From: Zobellia russellii
GTDB lineage: Bacteria; Bacteroidota; Bacteroidia; Flavobacteriales; Flavobacteriaceae
NCBI RefSeq assembly: GCF_018728565.1
Contig: NZ_JACSOI010000003.1
Location: 62,001-126,000, forward strand
DNA length: 64,000 nt
Direction of reading: 5' to 3'
Shown: positions 27,353-37,222 of the stretch, piece after piece
Layout of the letters: each line of letters opens with the position of its first letter
How positions within the stretch are numbered: position 1 is the stretch's first letter
Translations under genes and position numbers: made by a program
Notes under the pieces: model-generated
Told to the model about the DNA's origin: nothing
What the model saw: only the letters and a program-made list of their open reading frames with translations
Database searches by the model: none

Positions 27353-27389
27353 TTAAAACGATTTCACCACTAGACAATAACCATATTTT

Positions 27390-30239
27390 ATGATACAATT
27401 AAATATACTTACAAAACTTCTGCTTGGTGGGTCCTTCTGTATGCTCTGCTGCATGTCGGTAACGGCACAAACTATAGATTCCACCAGTACGGTTATTTTA
27501 GAGAACGCACCTAATGGGTTGGAGTCCTATTTAAACGAAGACATAAACTTGGGTTTCCACACCACGGAGAAAAAAGATATTGTGGGTTCTTCGTCTACCG
27601 TAAAACCAGGAGACTTTTTAAAATTTGATACTACACAATGGGTACGCGATGCCCTTGGGGGAAGACTTACCGGTTTATCGGGAGGGAGCAGTGTTCGTGG
27701 GTTAGGAGAGGCCTTGATAGTGGTTGATGGTATCCCGGGGCGTAATATAGACTTGTTAAATATGGAGGAAATAGAGGAAATCACCATATTAAAAGATGCA
27801 AATGTATCTGCCCTCTATGGCTCTATGGCTAGAAACGGTGTTATAGTAGTAACTACAAAAAGGGGTTCCACCCAAAAGCAGTTTAATATAAGTGCCAGTA
27901 CTGGGGTAAGATTACCTATTAGCATGCCCAATTATTTGAACTCGGCAGATTATATGGAATATTTTAATGAGGCTCGCGCCAATGACGGTCTGGGCGAACT
28001 ATATTCTGCAGAACAAATACAAAACCACAGAAGTGGTGTCAACCCGTATAGATACCCAAATGTAGATTTTTATGACGATGGAAACTTTAATCCATTAACG
28101 CCGTATTCCAATGTTACGGCAGATTTTGCAGGGGGCTCTGAAAATACTAAGTTCTATATTAATCTCGGGTTTAAATCGGATGGTAGTTTTCAATCGGTAA
28201 ACCCTGAAAATGACAAAGGAGCTAAAAGGTTTAATGTACGGGGTAATATAGATTTTAAAGTAAATGATTGGATTAAAAGTAGCTTAGATGTTGTGGCTAT
28301 TATCGATAAAAATAAAACATCGCTTAGTAATATTTACGCAGCGGGCGATTCTATAAGGCCTAACTTATATTCCCCATTACTGCCCATAAGCGAGATTGAC
28401 TTTTCTGCAAATCCTGATTTGCGCGGTGTTGTTGACGCGGCCAACCAGTATGATGGTTTTCTTTTAGGGGGGAACCAAGTGTTCAATGGTGGTGCCATTG
28501 CAAGTATTTATGCAGGCGGTTACCAAACGAACATGACTCGTATGAGTCAGGTGAACAATGCTATAGATTTTGACCTTAGCGCAATTACTAAAGGGTTGTC
28601 TGCAAAGAGTTACGTGAGTTTTGATTTTTACAACATTTACAATTTAAGTGTTCAGAATGAGTATGCAGTGTATCAACCTACTTGGAACGATCAAAACAAA
28701 ATTATCGATTTGGTCAACGTAAGGGATAACGACCTTAAAGATCAGGTTGAAAGTGTAAACACAAACGTTTTTGCTATCAGGTATGGTTTTTATGGTCTGT
28801 TGAACTATGAAAAACAAATTAAGGATGACCATTTTATAGATGCGTCATTAATCGGCTTTGCCAATAATACCTATGTGAAAGATGAAAAACAGTCCGCTAA
28901 AAACAGTCATGTAGCATTTAGCCTTAATTACAATTTTAAGAAGAAGATATACGCTAATTTCAGTGGGGCCTACGTAAACTCTGTAAAGTTGGCAGAGGGC
29001 AATAGAGGTAAATTTGCACCATCGCTAGGCTTGGCATATGTATTGACTGAGGAGTCTTCCTTAAAAGAATCATCATGGTTAGATTACTTGAAATTAAGAT
29101 CATCCATTGGCGTGGTATATACAGATTTGGGTATTCAGGACTATTTTCTTTACGACGCTATTTATCAGCAAGATGGTGGGGGGTATAATTGGGGAGATAC
29201 CAATGGAGCGGGCTATTACAATGCATCTACAAAAATTCTGCGCGGTCAGAACTTAGGTTTGGATTTTGAAAAAAGAACGGATTACACATTAGGTTTTGAA
29301 GCATTAATGTTTAAAAAGGTTTGGTTAGAGGCCAATGTTTTTCAGTCCGTAATGGGAGAAAAAGTAATTAGGGCTTCTACCTTATATCCTGATTATTACA
29401 ATTCGTTTAGACCGTATAGTAATTTTAACGAGGATCAATATTCAGGTTTTGAAGTAGGTGTCAATTACCGTACAAAAACAGAGAACTCAACTTTGGATAT
29501 TGGGGCCAGGGTACTATATACGAAGTCAAAGAGAATAAAAGTAGACGAGATTTACGAAGACGAATACCAAAATAGAAAGGGCACTCCCGTAGATGCTATC
29601 TGGGGCCTTGAGTCTTTAGGACTATTTGGTGTGGATGATTTTAATGAGGATGGAACGCTAAAAGGTGACTTGCCAACACAATATGGTACAGTAAAACCGG
29701 GTGATATTAAATATAAGAACCAAAATGGAGATGATGTTATAAATGATCAAGATATGGTCCAAATTGGATTGTACGGAGCACCTTGGAGTTTTGGGTCTGA
29801 CTTTACATGGTCTTACAAAGCCTTTACTTTATTCGCTCTCTTTACTGCAGAAGCGGGTAGGGACGGGCTCTTGTCCGGAGATTATTACAAACCTCAAGGA
29901 GACGCCAAATACTCAGAAGTTGTTGAGGGCAGATGGACGGAAGCTACTGCGGATACAGCTACGTTTCCAAGGCTTTCCTCAATTGGGAACACCAATAATT
30001 TTGATAAGCCCTCTACCTATTGGTTGTACAGTAATGACAACTTTAGGATACAACGGGTACAGCTAACGTTTGATTTGCCTGATCAATTGGTAGACAAATT
30101 AAAAATGAAGGATATTAACCTGTTTACTTCGGTGTCTAATTTGGCGGAATTTTCAAAAAACAAGGATATCAGGGAATTACAGTTAGGTTTTGATCCAATG
30201 TTCCGGTATTTCTCTTTTGGGGCAAGAATGAAGTTTTAA
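27390..30239 (+). CDS. SusC-like transporter lacking the N-terminal regulatory domain (pair 2)
   Basis: The 949-residue TonB-dependent transporter has a signal peptide ending near VTAQ (residue 27). It has no carboxypeptidase-regulatory-like domain: the plug begins within about 60 residues (LGGRLTGLSGGSSVRG, EALIVVDGIPGR, ITILKDANVSALYGSMARNGVI). The usual VVVGYG TonB-box context is reduced to a GFHTTEKKDIVGS-like stretch. The barrel and its C-terminal aromatic end (YFSFGARMKF) are complete. It is about 100 residues shorter than SusC 1. Its SusD partner overlaps or follows directly. The domain loss suggests a different mode of TonB coupling or plug handling; function as an importer is still expected. 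Confidence 0.93.
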   Translation: MIQLNILTKLLLGGSFCMLCCMSVTAQTIDSTSTVILENAPNGLESYLNEDINLGFHTTEKKDIVGSSSTVKPGDFLKFDTTQWVRDALGGRLTGLSGGSSVRGLGEALIVVDGIPGRNIDLLNMEEIEEITILKDANVSALYGSMARNGVIVVTTKRGSTQKQFNISASTGVRLPISMPNYLNSADYMEYFNEARANDGLGELYSAEQIQNHRSGVNPYRYPNVDFYDDGNFNPLTPYSNVTADFAGGSENTKFYINLGFKSDGSFQSVNPENDKGAKRFNVRGNIDFKVNDWIKSSLDVVAIIDKNKTSLSNIYAAGDSIRPNLYSPLLPISEIDFSANPDLRGVVDAANQYDGFLLGGNQVFNGGAIASIYAGGYQTNMTRMSQVNNAIDFDLSAITKGLSAKSYVSFDFYNIYNLSVQNEYAVYQPTWNDQNKIIDLVNVRDNDLKDQVESVNTNVFAIRYGFYGLLNYEKQIKDDHFIDASLIGFANNTYVKDEKQSAKNSHVAFSLNYNFKKKIYANFSGAYVNSVKLAEGNRGKFAPSLGLAYVLTEESSLKESSWLDYLKLRSSIGVVYTDLGIQDYFLYDAIYQQDGGGYNWGDTNGAGYYNASTKILRGQNLGLDFEKRTDYTLGFEALMFKKVWLEANVFQSVMGEKVIRASTLYPDYYNSFRPYSNFNEDQYSGFEVGVNYRTKTENSTLDIGARVLYTKSKRIKVDEIYEDEYQNRKGTPVDAIWGLESLGLFGVDDFNEDGTLKGDLPTQYGTVKPGDIKYKNQNGDDVINDQDMVQIGLYGAPWSFGSDFTWSYKAFTLFALFTAEAGRDGLLSGDYYKPQGDAKYSEVVEGRWTEATADTATFPRLSSIGNTNNFDKPSTYWLYSNDNFRIQRVQLTFDLPDQLVDKLKMKDINLFTSVSNLAEFSKNKDIRELQLGFDPMFRYFSFGARMKF

Positions 30240-30258
30240 TGTGAAAAATAAAATTGAA

Positions 30259-31986
30259 ATGAAGAACATACTTAAAAATATAACCCTTTTCACGTTATTT
30301 TCATCCATAATGGCGTGTAGCTTGGTAGAACCCGTAGATGAAAATCTATTGGGGGAAGATCGTCTCAATTTTGATCCGGCCTTTGCCGAGGGCGTTTTGC
30401 TAAACGCATATGAGGGCTTGGTTAATCAACTCTATTTTAATGATGCAGCAACAGATGATGCCGTAAATAATTTCTTGAGCGGCTACCGTAGAATGGCCAC
30501 CGGAGAATGGAATGCCCAAAACGCCTATACAAGTAAGTGGGGTATGTATGAGCAAGTATTATATGCCAATAAATTTATCACCTTAATAGAAGAGGTGCAG
30601 TGGAAGCGAGACGATGAAACCAATGAATTGTTTAAAGAGCGTTTGTATGGTGAAGCCGTTGCACTTAGGGCACTTAGACATTTTTGGATTCTTCAGGAGC
30701 ATGGGGGGCGTGGTGCTTCAGGGCAATTATTGGGCATACCTTACATTAGCGAGTTCTATGAATTTGATGCCGATTTCAACACACCTAGGTTAGGATTTGA
30801 AGAAACGGTTTCCAGAATTTTGGCAGATTTTGATGAGGCGTTGGAATACTTACCAATGGATTATGATGGTGATTTGGCCAAAAGACCTTCTAGGTATAAT
30901 GATTCTGATGATGATAAATATCAATTTGTATTCGGCAAAGATCAGGACAACAGAATAAACGGAAGAATCGTAAAGGCGTATAAAGCTAAGTTGTACTTAT
31001 TGGCGGCAAGTCCTGCTTTTATGAACGGCCAAGGAGGGTATTACCAAGAGGCGGCTAACCTTCTTGCAGAACTTCTAAATGATATTGGAGGTCTTGGTGG
31101 ACTTGATCCTGAAGGTTATTTTAACTTTTATGAATTTCCCATAGGAACACGAAATTTTCCTGAAGTACTTTGGAGAAGTAACGCTTTTACCTCTATGACC
31201 TGGGTAGAAAGTCAGCATTTTCCTCCTTCCTTAAACGGGCAAGGTCAACTTAACCCGTCTCAAAACTTGGTGGAAGCTTTTCCTATGTTAGATGGTTTTC
31301 CATTCTCGGAATCCCACCCAGACTATAACCCAGCCAATCCTTTTGAAAATAGGGATATGAGATTACAGCGGTACATACTTTATAACGGCAATGATTTAAA
31401 TGGGAGAGCGGTAAGTATTACTAATGATGGAGGTGTTGATGGTATTGACCAAATTTCGCAACGGTCAACACGATCGGGGTATTATCTAAAAAAATTATTA
31501 GATCAAAGAGTAGTAATAAGTGCAGATGGTTCCATCTCTAGCTCGGAGAAGATAAATGTTTTTGTACGGTATACGGATTTGTTCCTTATGCTTGCTGAGG
31601 CAGCCAATGAATTAGGAGGGCCGGATCAAATGGTAGGTGGCATGTCCGCTAGAAATATCATCGGGGCCATAAGGCAGAGAGCTGGTATTGGACTTAATAA
31701 TTCAGATGCGTACTTAGGTAGTATAAGTTCTCAAGAAGATATGAGAAACCTGATCCGTAACGAACGCCGTTTAGAACTTTGCTTTGAAGGCCATCGGTTG
31801 TACGATTTAAGAAGGTGGAACCTTTTTGACCAAACCCCGGATGCTAAAGGGTTACAGTTTGATGGGGGCGCCTACAAAAGCTTTACGGTAGAACCAAGGC
31901 TCTATAATGCTAATGCCAATTATGCGCCTATCCCGCAAAATGAAGTCGTACGATTCAATTTAATTGAACAAAACCAAGGATGGTAA
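30259..31986 (+). CDS. SusD-like surface glycan-binding lipoprotein (pair 2)
   Basis: The 575-residue RagB/SusD protein has lipobox IMAC. I chose the ATG at 30259 (MKNILKNITLF) because it gives a normal lipoprotein signal. A GTG at 30241, just after the susC 2 stop, is also in frame. Family features include ALRALRHFWILQEHGGRG, AYKAKLYLLAASPAF and NERRLELCFEGHRLYDLRRW near the C-terminus. It is only distantly similar to SusD 1, so the pairs probably handle different oligosaccharides of one polymer rather than being a recent duplication. Confidence 0.94.
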   Translation: MKNILKNITLFTLFSSIMACSLVEPVDENLLGEDRLNFDPAFAEGVLLNAYEGLVNQLYFNDAATDDAVNNFLSGYRRMATGEWNAQNAYTSKWGMYEQVLYANKFITLIEEVQWKRDDETNELFKERLYGEAVALRALRHFWILQEHGGRGASGQLLGIPYISEFYEFDADFNTPRLGFEETVSRILADFDEALEYLPMDYDGDLAKRPSRYNDSDDDKYQFVFGKDQDNRINGRIVKAYKAKLYLLAASPAFMNGQGGYYQEAANLLAELLNDIGGLGGLDPEGYFNFYEFPIGTRNFPEVLWRSNAFTSMTWVESQHFPPSLNGQGQLNPSQNLVEAFPMLDGFPFSESHPDYNPANPFENRDMRLQRYILYNGNDLNGRAVSITNDGGVDGIDQISQRSTRSGYYLKKLLDQRVVISADGSISSSEKINVFVRYTDLFLMLAEAANELGGPDQMVGGMSARNIIGAIRQRAGIGLNNSDAYLGSISSQEDMRNLIRNERRLELCFEGHRLYDLRRWNLFDQTPDAKGLQFDGGAYKSFTVEPRLYNANANYAPIPQNEVVRFNLIEQNQGW

Positions 31987-32048
31987 GGCATTCAAAAAGG
32001 ATATAAATTTAAGCTTCGGCCAAAATGTTAATTTAATTTTTTCATTTT

Positions 32049-33074
32049 ATGAACACAAGATATTTCATTGGTATACTTTCAATCTTATTCTTGGGATCGT
32101 GTAGCAATACAGAACCTGAATTTGATGATTTTGATACGCAAACCGTCTATTTTCCATACCAAACACCGGCAAGAACCCTAATTCTGGGTAATTATGACCA
32201 AGGAATAAATGTGGAGGATAATGCCCATCGTTTTGAAATTACAGCTTTAATGACCGGGGTTTATTCTAACGATGAAGAAAGAAAAATTCACTTTGAGGTA
32301 GATAATAGTTTATTGGCCAATGTTGCAAATGTAAAACCACTTCCGGCAAGCTATTATACTTTTGAGAACATTAGTCCCGTAACCATATCCGCAGGAGATA
32401 CTAAGGCGCGAATACAGGTACAATTGTACGATGATTTTTTTAACGACACCTTATCTTTTGGAGCAACCAATACTACCAATTACGTAATTCCCCTTAGGCT
32501 AACACAGGCCGAAAATATAGATAGTATTCATTCAGGTGTGAGCTTTGAAGGTATAACCGATTTAGATAGGGTGAATGCCAACCACTGGGACATTCTTCCT
32601 AAAGACTACACGCTTTTTGGTATCAAATACATGAATAGGTTTCATGGAAATTATCTCCGAAGAGGAACTGATATGATTACTACGGGAACACCCACTCTAG
32701 GTAGGGAATACAATGCAGAGTTTACTGTAGATGATGAAATAACCTTTGTGGCCACTAGCGGTTTTAACAAAGTGCACCTAGAAAATATTATTGGACGAGG
32801 AGAAAACTCAAGTCCCGGAAACGTAGCTATGGAACTAACTTTTTCAGAAAATAATTGCACCATTTCAAGCTATAAAGATGACCCTTATAATGTTAGTGGT
32901 ACAGGAACATTTGTAGAAGGAGGAGATACATGGGGAGGAAAACCACGAGATGTTATTTATTTGGATTACACCTATACAGATGCGGATAATTCAGAAACTC
33001 ATGCCGTTAAGGATACCTTGGTCATACGGGATAGGACCGCTGTTTTTGAAGAGTTTGAAATTGAATTAAAATAA
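32049..33074 (+). CDS. surface lipoprotein with DUF1735 (BT_3987-like) N-terminal domain
   Basis: The 341-residue lipoprotein has lipobox GSC (Cys17-18 region). The N-terminal part (about 25-165) carries the pattern YFPYQTPARTLILGN...F-E-I-TALMTGVYSNDEERKIHFEVD and YYTFENISPVTISAGDTKARIQVQLYDDFF. This is the immunoglobulin-like BT_3987/DUF1735 domain common in PUL surface glycan-binding proteins. The C-terminal half is beta-rich and unassigned. Position right after SusD 2 (62 bp) fits a SusE/F-like binding protein or an accessory protein of the outer-membrane complex. Confidence 0.82.
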   Translation: MNTRYFIGILSILFLGSCSNTEPEFDDFDTQTVYFPYQTPARTLILGNYDQGINVEDNAHRFEITALMTGVYSNDEERKIHFEVDNSLLANVANVKPLPASYYTFENISPVTISAGDTKARIQVQLYDDFFNDTLSFGATNTTNYVIPLRLTQAENIDSIHSGVSFEGITDLDRVNANHWDILPKDYTLFGIKYMNRFHGNYLRRGTDMITTGTPTLGREYNAEFTVDDEITFVATSGFNKVHLENIIGRGENSSPGNVAMELTFSENNCTISSYKDDPYNVSGTGTFVEGGDTWGGKPRDVIYLDYTYTDADNSETHAVKDTLVIRDRTAVFEEFEIELK

Positions 33075-33083
33075 GATCGGAAA

Positions 33084-34673
33084 ATGAAATATATTCTAAA
33101 TTTTGCACAGAACAGAATAGTATTACTGTTAATGGCATTAACGGTTTTCATATTTTCTTCCTGTAATAGTGATGACGATGCTGAGGTGGCCGATGGGTCC
33201 ACGGTACGTATGAAAACCTTGCCCAAAGTGGCATATGTACTTGGAGAGGCGTTGGACCTTTCCGGTATTGTTATTTCTATGGATAAAGACGGGAGTGTTG
33301 TAGATGTTCCGTTTGCTTCTTTTGGTTCGGAAAACATTAGTACGGACCCCGCCAATGGTACGGTACTGGATTTTTCTCACCAACAAATAACCATTTCCGT
33401 TGGGGAATCTGGAACGGGGTTGATTCAGGCTATTAGTGTAACCAATAATGTGGTGGCTTTAGAAGTAAAGAACAAGGCTACCGAGAACTATGTGAATGGC
33501 CAAAAATTGGACTTGAGCGCCATGGTGGTTACACTAGTTAAGGAGGACGGCACCAAATCGGATGTCGCTTTTGCCGATTTTGATACGGATATACTAGTAG
33601 CTCCAATGAACGGGGATGTTTTATCCGTAGACAATGCAGAAATTACCGTTACTTATGCTTCTACGAACGCTAAGGTTGCACAGGAAATTCAGGTATTGCC
33701 TTTTGCTCCTTTAAGCGGCTCGGTTACTACACCGCCTATTAAAAGTGAATATGAGATAGGGGAGCGGTTGGATCTAGAGGGCGCTGTTATAACTTATGAA
33801 ATGACCGGTGGTCTAGAGGTAGTAGTTCCTTTTGAAGAGTTTGAGGCTTTTGAACTCATGGCAACTCCTACAAACGAAACTAAATTGAAAGCTACGGATA
33901 CCGAAGTTCAGATTGCACATTCTTCCGGAGTTTCCGTTGCCGTTCCTATTACGGTAAATATGCTGGATATTACGGGTATGGTTATGGAAACAAAACCGGA
34001 AAAAACACTTTATGCAGATGGGGAGACAATAGACCTTAAAGGATTGACTCTTAGATTATCCATCAATGGAAAAGAAGACCTTATTGTAGCAAGCGAAGAT
34101 TTTGATATCTATGGCATCGTGTCCACTCCCGCACAAGGAGAAGTTTATACTGAAGGCACCAGTGAAATTGTAGTTTCCTATCCGGATTTACTGGATACCG
34201 TTTCTATATCCTTAGGGTCAGAGACTATTTATGAATCTGATTTTTCAGCAGGTGAAGATGGTTGGGCGGCCAATCAAAATGGGGGCGGTTCTGTAAACTT
34301 CTTTGCAGAAGATAATCTGCTTGTTGCAACTGATATTGTTGTAGGCGCTAACCCTTGGGATGTACAATTGTTCAAGCCTTCAATAATACTTGAGAACGGA
34401 GCTAAGTATAAGCTTTCGGTTATTGTAAAAGCTTATCCAGGACAAGGAGATTTTTGGTTTTCACTTTCTGTTGGGGATGGCACCGGTAGAGATGGCTGGC
34501 AAGCGTATGATGGTGGAGGCGGCATTTGGTTGGCAGGAGATACGGAATACCAAACCTATGAGAAAGAATTTGTAATGGGACAAGAGACCACAAATGGAGG
34601 TCGTGTTTTATTGGACATCGGAAACCAGACCAATGGTGTTATGGTGCAATATGTAAAATTGGAAAAGTTGTAG
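33084..34673 (+). CDS. multi-Ig surface lipoprotein with C-terminal carbohydrate-binding-like domain
   Basis: In this 529-residue protein the signal ends in SSC (Cys27 region), followed by NSDDDAEVAD, an acidic surface-export signal. Four Ig-like repeats of about 85 residues (35-385) share a Y-x-x-G-E-x-L-D-L-x-G-x-V core, as in bacterial Ig-like group domains. The C-terminal 140 residues (IYESDFSAGEDGW...; KYKLSVIVKAYPGQG; final VQYVKLEKL) look like a CBM4/CBM22-type beta-sandwich. It most likely extends from the cell and captures polysaccharide for the GH5 gene next to it. It starts 9 bp after the previous gene. Confidence 0.85.
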   Translation: MKYILNFAQNRIVLLLMALTVFIFSSCNSDDDAEVADGSTVRMKTLPKVAYVLGEALDLSGIVISMDKDGSVVDVPFASFGSENISTDPANGTVLDFSHQQITISVGESGTGLIQAISVTNNVVALEVKNKATENYVNGQKLDLSAMVVTLVKEDGTKSDVAFADFDTDILVAPMNGDVLSVDNAEITVTYASTNAKVAQEIQVLPFAPLSGSVTTPPIKSEYEIGERLDLEGAVITYEMTGGLEVVVPFEEFEAFELMATPTNETKLKATDTEVQIAHSSGVSVAVPITVNMLDITGMVMETKPEKTLYADGETIDLKGLTLRLSINGKEDLIVASEDFDIYGIVSTPAQGEVYTEGTSEIVVSYPDLLDTVSISLGSETIYESDFSAGEDGWAANQNGGGSVNFFAEDNLLVATDIVVGANPWDVQLFKPSIILENGAKYKLSVIVKAYPGQGDFWFSLSVGDGTGRDGWQAYDGGGGIWLAGDTEYQTYEKEFVMGQETTNGGRVLLDIGNQTNGVMVQYVKLEKL

Positions 34674-34752
34674 TTTATTAGTTTAGTAGTTAGTTAAGGT
34701 AATTTTTTGACAGAGTTGAGTTGTTTAGTTAGTCAATAATTACAGAGGTAGG

Positions 34753-34779
34753 GCCGGTTTTTTTTCATAATCAACCGGC
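34753..34779 (+). terminator. GC-rich hairpin between the lipoprotein and GH5 genes
   Basis: A perfect 7-bp stem (GCCGGTT with AACCGGC) encloses a 13-nt loop and is followed by TTTGTCCTTTC. It is a weak terminator or an attenuator that could lower expression of GH5 relative to the transport genes. Confidence 0.5.
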
Positions 34780-34884
34780 TTTGTCCTTTCGTTTCGTGCC
34801 TTATTTAAGTATTCTGTTTACAGAAGGTCAAACGCTTTTAGGTTTGTTAAAACCAAGTACAATTCACTTTAAAATTAAAATCAG

Positions 34885-36066
34885 ATGAAAAATACAGTAC
34901 TAGTATGCATAGTTCTCAGCATTACTTTGGGTAGTTTTTTTGGATGTGCCCAAAATAATAAGGATGAAAATGATAATAGCAAAGATGTGGATAATACGAC
35001 CGATACTGTTGAAACGGAAATACCAGATGAGACAGAGGAGGATGGTGATATGCGTGAAATAACCGCGCAGGAATTTGTTACGGATATGGGTGCCGGATGG
35101 AATCTTGGTAACGCTATGGATACCGAAAATGAGGATGAAACGGCTTGGGGAAATCCTATCACCACAAAGGCAATGATTGATGAGATTGCCAAAAAAGGCT
35201 TTAAAACCTTACGATTGCCCGTCACGTGGAGGTTTCATATGGGGCCTGCTCCAGACTATATTATAGAAGAGGAGTGGATGGATAAAGTGGAGGAAATTGC
35301 AAATTATGCATTAGATAATGGCATGTACGTTATCTTAAATATTCATCACGATGAAGCATGGATTATACCCACTTATGAAAAGGTCCCAGCGGTTAAAGAC
35401 CAGCTCACCAAGGTGTGGACTCAGATAGCCAATAGATTTATGGCCTACGGAGATTATGTAATTTTTGAAACGTTGAATGAACCCCGTCTAGAGGAGAGCC
35501 CCGAGGAATGGAATGGAGGTACTGCAGAGGGGCGTGATGCCGTAAACCAATATCACCAGGTAAGTGTAGATGCGATCCGGGCTACCGGAGGGAACAACGC
35601 CACCAGAAAAATCATGGTCTCTACCTATGCCGCCAGTACAACCCCTAATGCTCTTAGTGACTATAAAGTTCCCAATGAAGATGAAAATGTAATTGTTTCC
35701 GTTCACAGTTATTTTCCGTATTTGTTCTGTCTAGATGGAACCGACCCTACATGGGGTACAGAAACTGATAAAAACGAGTTAACCCAGGAATTGAATACGG
35801 TTCAGGATACTTTTGGAAAGAAAGGTAGAGCGGTTGTAATGGGAGAGTGGGGTTCTACTTTTAGTAATAATCCACAAGACCGTTTGGCCCACGCGGAGTT
35901 TTATGCGAAAGCATGCATTGAGCGAGGTATTTGTCCTGTTTGGTGGGATAATGGAAATCTTGACGAGTTTGCCATTTTTAATAGAAATACGTTGGAGTGG
36001 ACCTACCCGGAGATTGCGGATGCGATTGTAAAGGCAGTCAGTAACTCCAGTTCTAAGACGAAGTGA
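34885..36066 (+). CDS. GH5-family endo-beta-1,4-glycanase lipoprotein
   Basis: The 393-residue protein has lipid Cys21 (FFGC) and a long Asp/Glu-rich linker (to about residue 55) that fits surface display. The (beta/alpha)8 domain opens with MGAGWNLGNAMDT and ETAWGNPITTKAMID. It has LRLPVTWRFH, NIHHDEAW, acid/base Glu199 in TLNEPR, the HSYFPY strand and nucleophile Glu321 in VVMGEWGST. These are the catalytic marks of GH5. The opening resembles endoglucanases and xyloglucanases (subfamilies 4 and 2); mannanase activity cannot be excluded. It would cut the beta-1,4-linked main chain outside the cell. It shares the strand with the SusC/D operon, 211 bp after it. Confidence 0.92.
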   Translation: MKNTVLVCIVLSITLGSFFGCAQNNKDENDNSKDVDNTTDTVETEIPDETEEDGDMREITAQEFVTDMGAGWNLGNAMDTENEDETAWGNPITTKAMIDEIAKKGFKTLRLPVTWRFHMGPAPDYIIEEEWMDKVEEIANYALDNGMYVILNIHHDEAWIIPTYEKVPAVKDQLTKVWTQIANRFMAYGDYVIFETLNEPRLEESPEEWNGGTAEGRDAVNQYHQVSVDAIRATGGNNATRKIMVSTYAASTTPNALSDYKVPNEDENVIVSVHSYFPYLFCLDGTDPTWGTETDKNELTQELNTVQDTFGKKGRAVVMGEWGSTFSNNPQDRLAHAEFYAKACIERGICPVWWDNGNLDEFAIFNRNTLEWTYPEIADAIVKAVSNSSSKTK

Positions 36067-36355
36067 AAATAAGAAAAAGTCTCTTCAAACGGGTCAATAC
36101 AATTAATTCGGAATTATCGTCACACGCTCAGTCTTTAGAAGAACTCTCAATAGTACCTACTTTTTTCAACTTCTTCATCAAATATTATAAACATTAATTA
36201 AGCATTTGTCCTGCAATTTTAAGGCAAATTGGATTCTGGGATGTAAAGTACTCTTTTTCATTTTTCATTTTTTTCTTGATAGGTGTTAACCTTTTTTAGC
36301 TAAAAACATACAAAAGGGCAAACAATAAATTTTTTTCCAGTTAAAATTTAGAATT

Positions 36356-36958
36356 ATGAAAACTATGAAATTATTTACAATGCTATTTTTAGCAATGGGT
36401 ATCGCTTTTACATCCTGTGAAGGTCCGGAAGGTCCGGAAGGAGAAATGGGACTTACAGGTGAGACCGGTGCACAAGGTGAGGCTGGTGCTGAAGGTGAAC
36501 AAGGGGTACAAGGTGAGCCAGGAGAAGATGGTAATGCCAATGTTATTGCGTCAGACTGGATACCATCAACATTTTCTGATACAGAGACGTATTTTCAAAG
36601 CCAAGAAGTGTTTGATGAAAGTATTACGGGTGATATAATTGATGGAGCACAAATTCTTACGTACGGTAGACTTGGCAATGATGGTGATCCAAACCGTCTT
36701 GCATTTAGTTTACCTTATCATTATATTACTGGTGAGGGACTTTATTTTAGCTATGCGCAAATAGGCAGTATTTTCTTTTCTGCAAGAAGAACTGGTAGTG
36801 ACAATGTAATTTTTGATTACTTCACGGCGTTTAGATATGTCATCATTCCGGCTAGTAGCGCATCAAAAGCGAATCGCTCAAATTTTGAAAAAATGTCTTA
36901 CGAAGAAGTAATGGATCATTTTGGTCTAGACTATAAAAATAAGAAAATTAAGAATTGA
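36356..36958 (+). CDS. collagen-like-repeat lipoprotein
   Basis: The 200-residue protein has lipobox FTSC (Cys20), followed directly by about 12 Gly-X-Y triplets rich in Glu, Gln, Ala and Pro (residues 21-60). A beta-rich domain of about 130 residues without a known family completes it. Collagen-like triplets form trimers, so the outer part is probably held on a trimeric stalk anchored in the outer membrane. Similar short lipoproteins occur in many flavobacteria, without a settled role. It has its own upstream region (289 bp) and a strong terminator just after the stop, so it may be expressed alone. Confidence 0.8.
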   Translation: MKTMKLFTMLFLAMGIAFTSCEGPEGPEGEMGLTGETGAQGEAGAEGEQGVQGEPGEDGNANVIASDWIPSTFSDTETYFQSQEVFDESITGDIIDGAQILTYGRLGNDGDPNRLAFSLPYHYITGEGLYFSYAQIGSIFFSARRTGSDNVIFDYFTAFRYVIIPASSASKANRSNFEKMSYEEVMDHFGLDYKNKKIKN

Positions 36959-36960
36959 TG

Positions 36961-36987
36961 AACCGGGGCAAAAGCTCCGGTTTTTTT
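36961..36987 (+). terminator. rho-independent terminator of the collagen-like gene
   Basis: A 9-bp stem (AACCGGGGC with GCTCCGGTT, one G-T pair), an AAAA loop and seven T residues begin 3 bp after the stop codon. It is the most canonical terminator in the window. Confidence 0.88.
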
Positions 36988-37222
36988 GGTCTTAACTCTA
37001 AATATTTGATAGGTCCGTTCATCTTTTCAACTAGTTTCAAGACTAAATTGAAAATAATAACAATGATATAGTTAAACAAAGTTTTAATATTCGTTGGAGC
37101 ACTTTCTTCAATCTAAAGAGCTAGAAAACCTATATGTAAGAATTCATAGAAAAACAGGTGCATGAGCTATCTAGTTTGCGATTGCAGTACCAAAACTTAA
37201 TTACAGATATTAATAAGTACAA

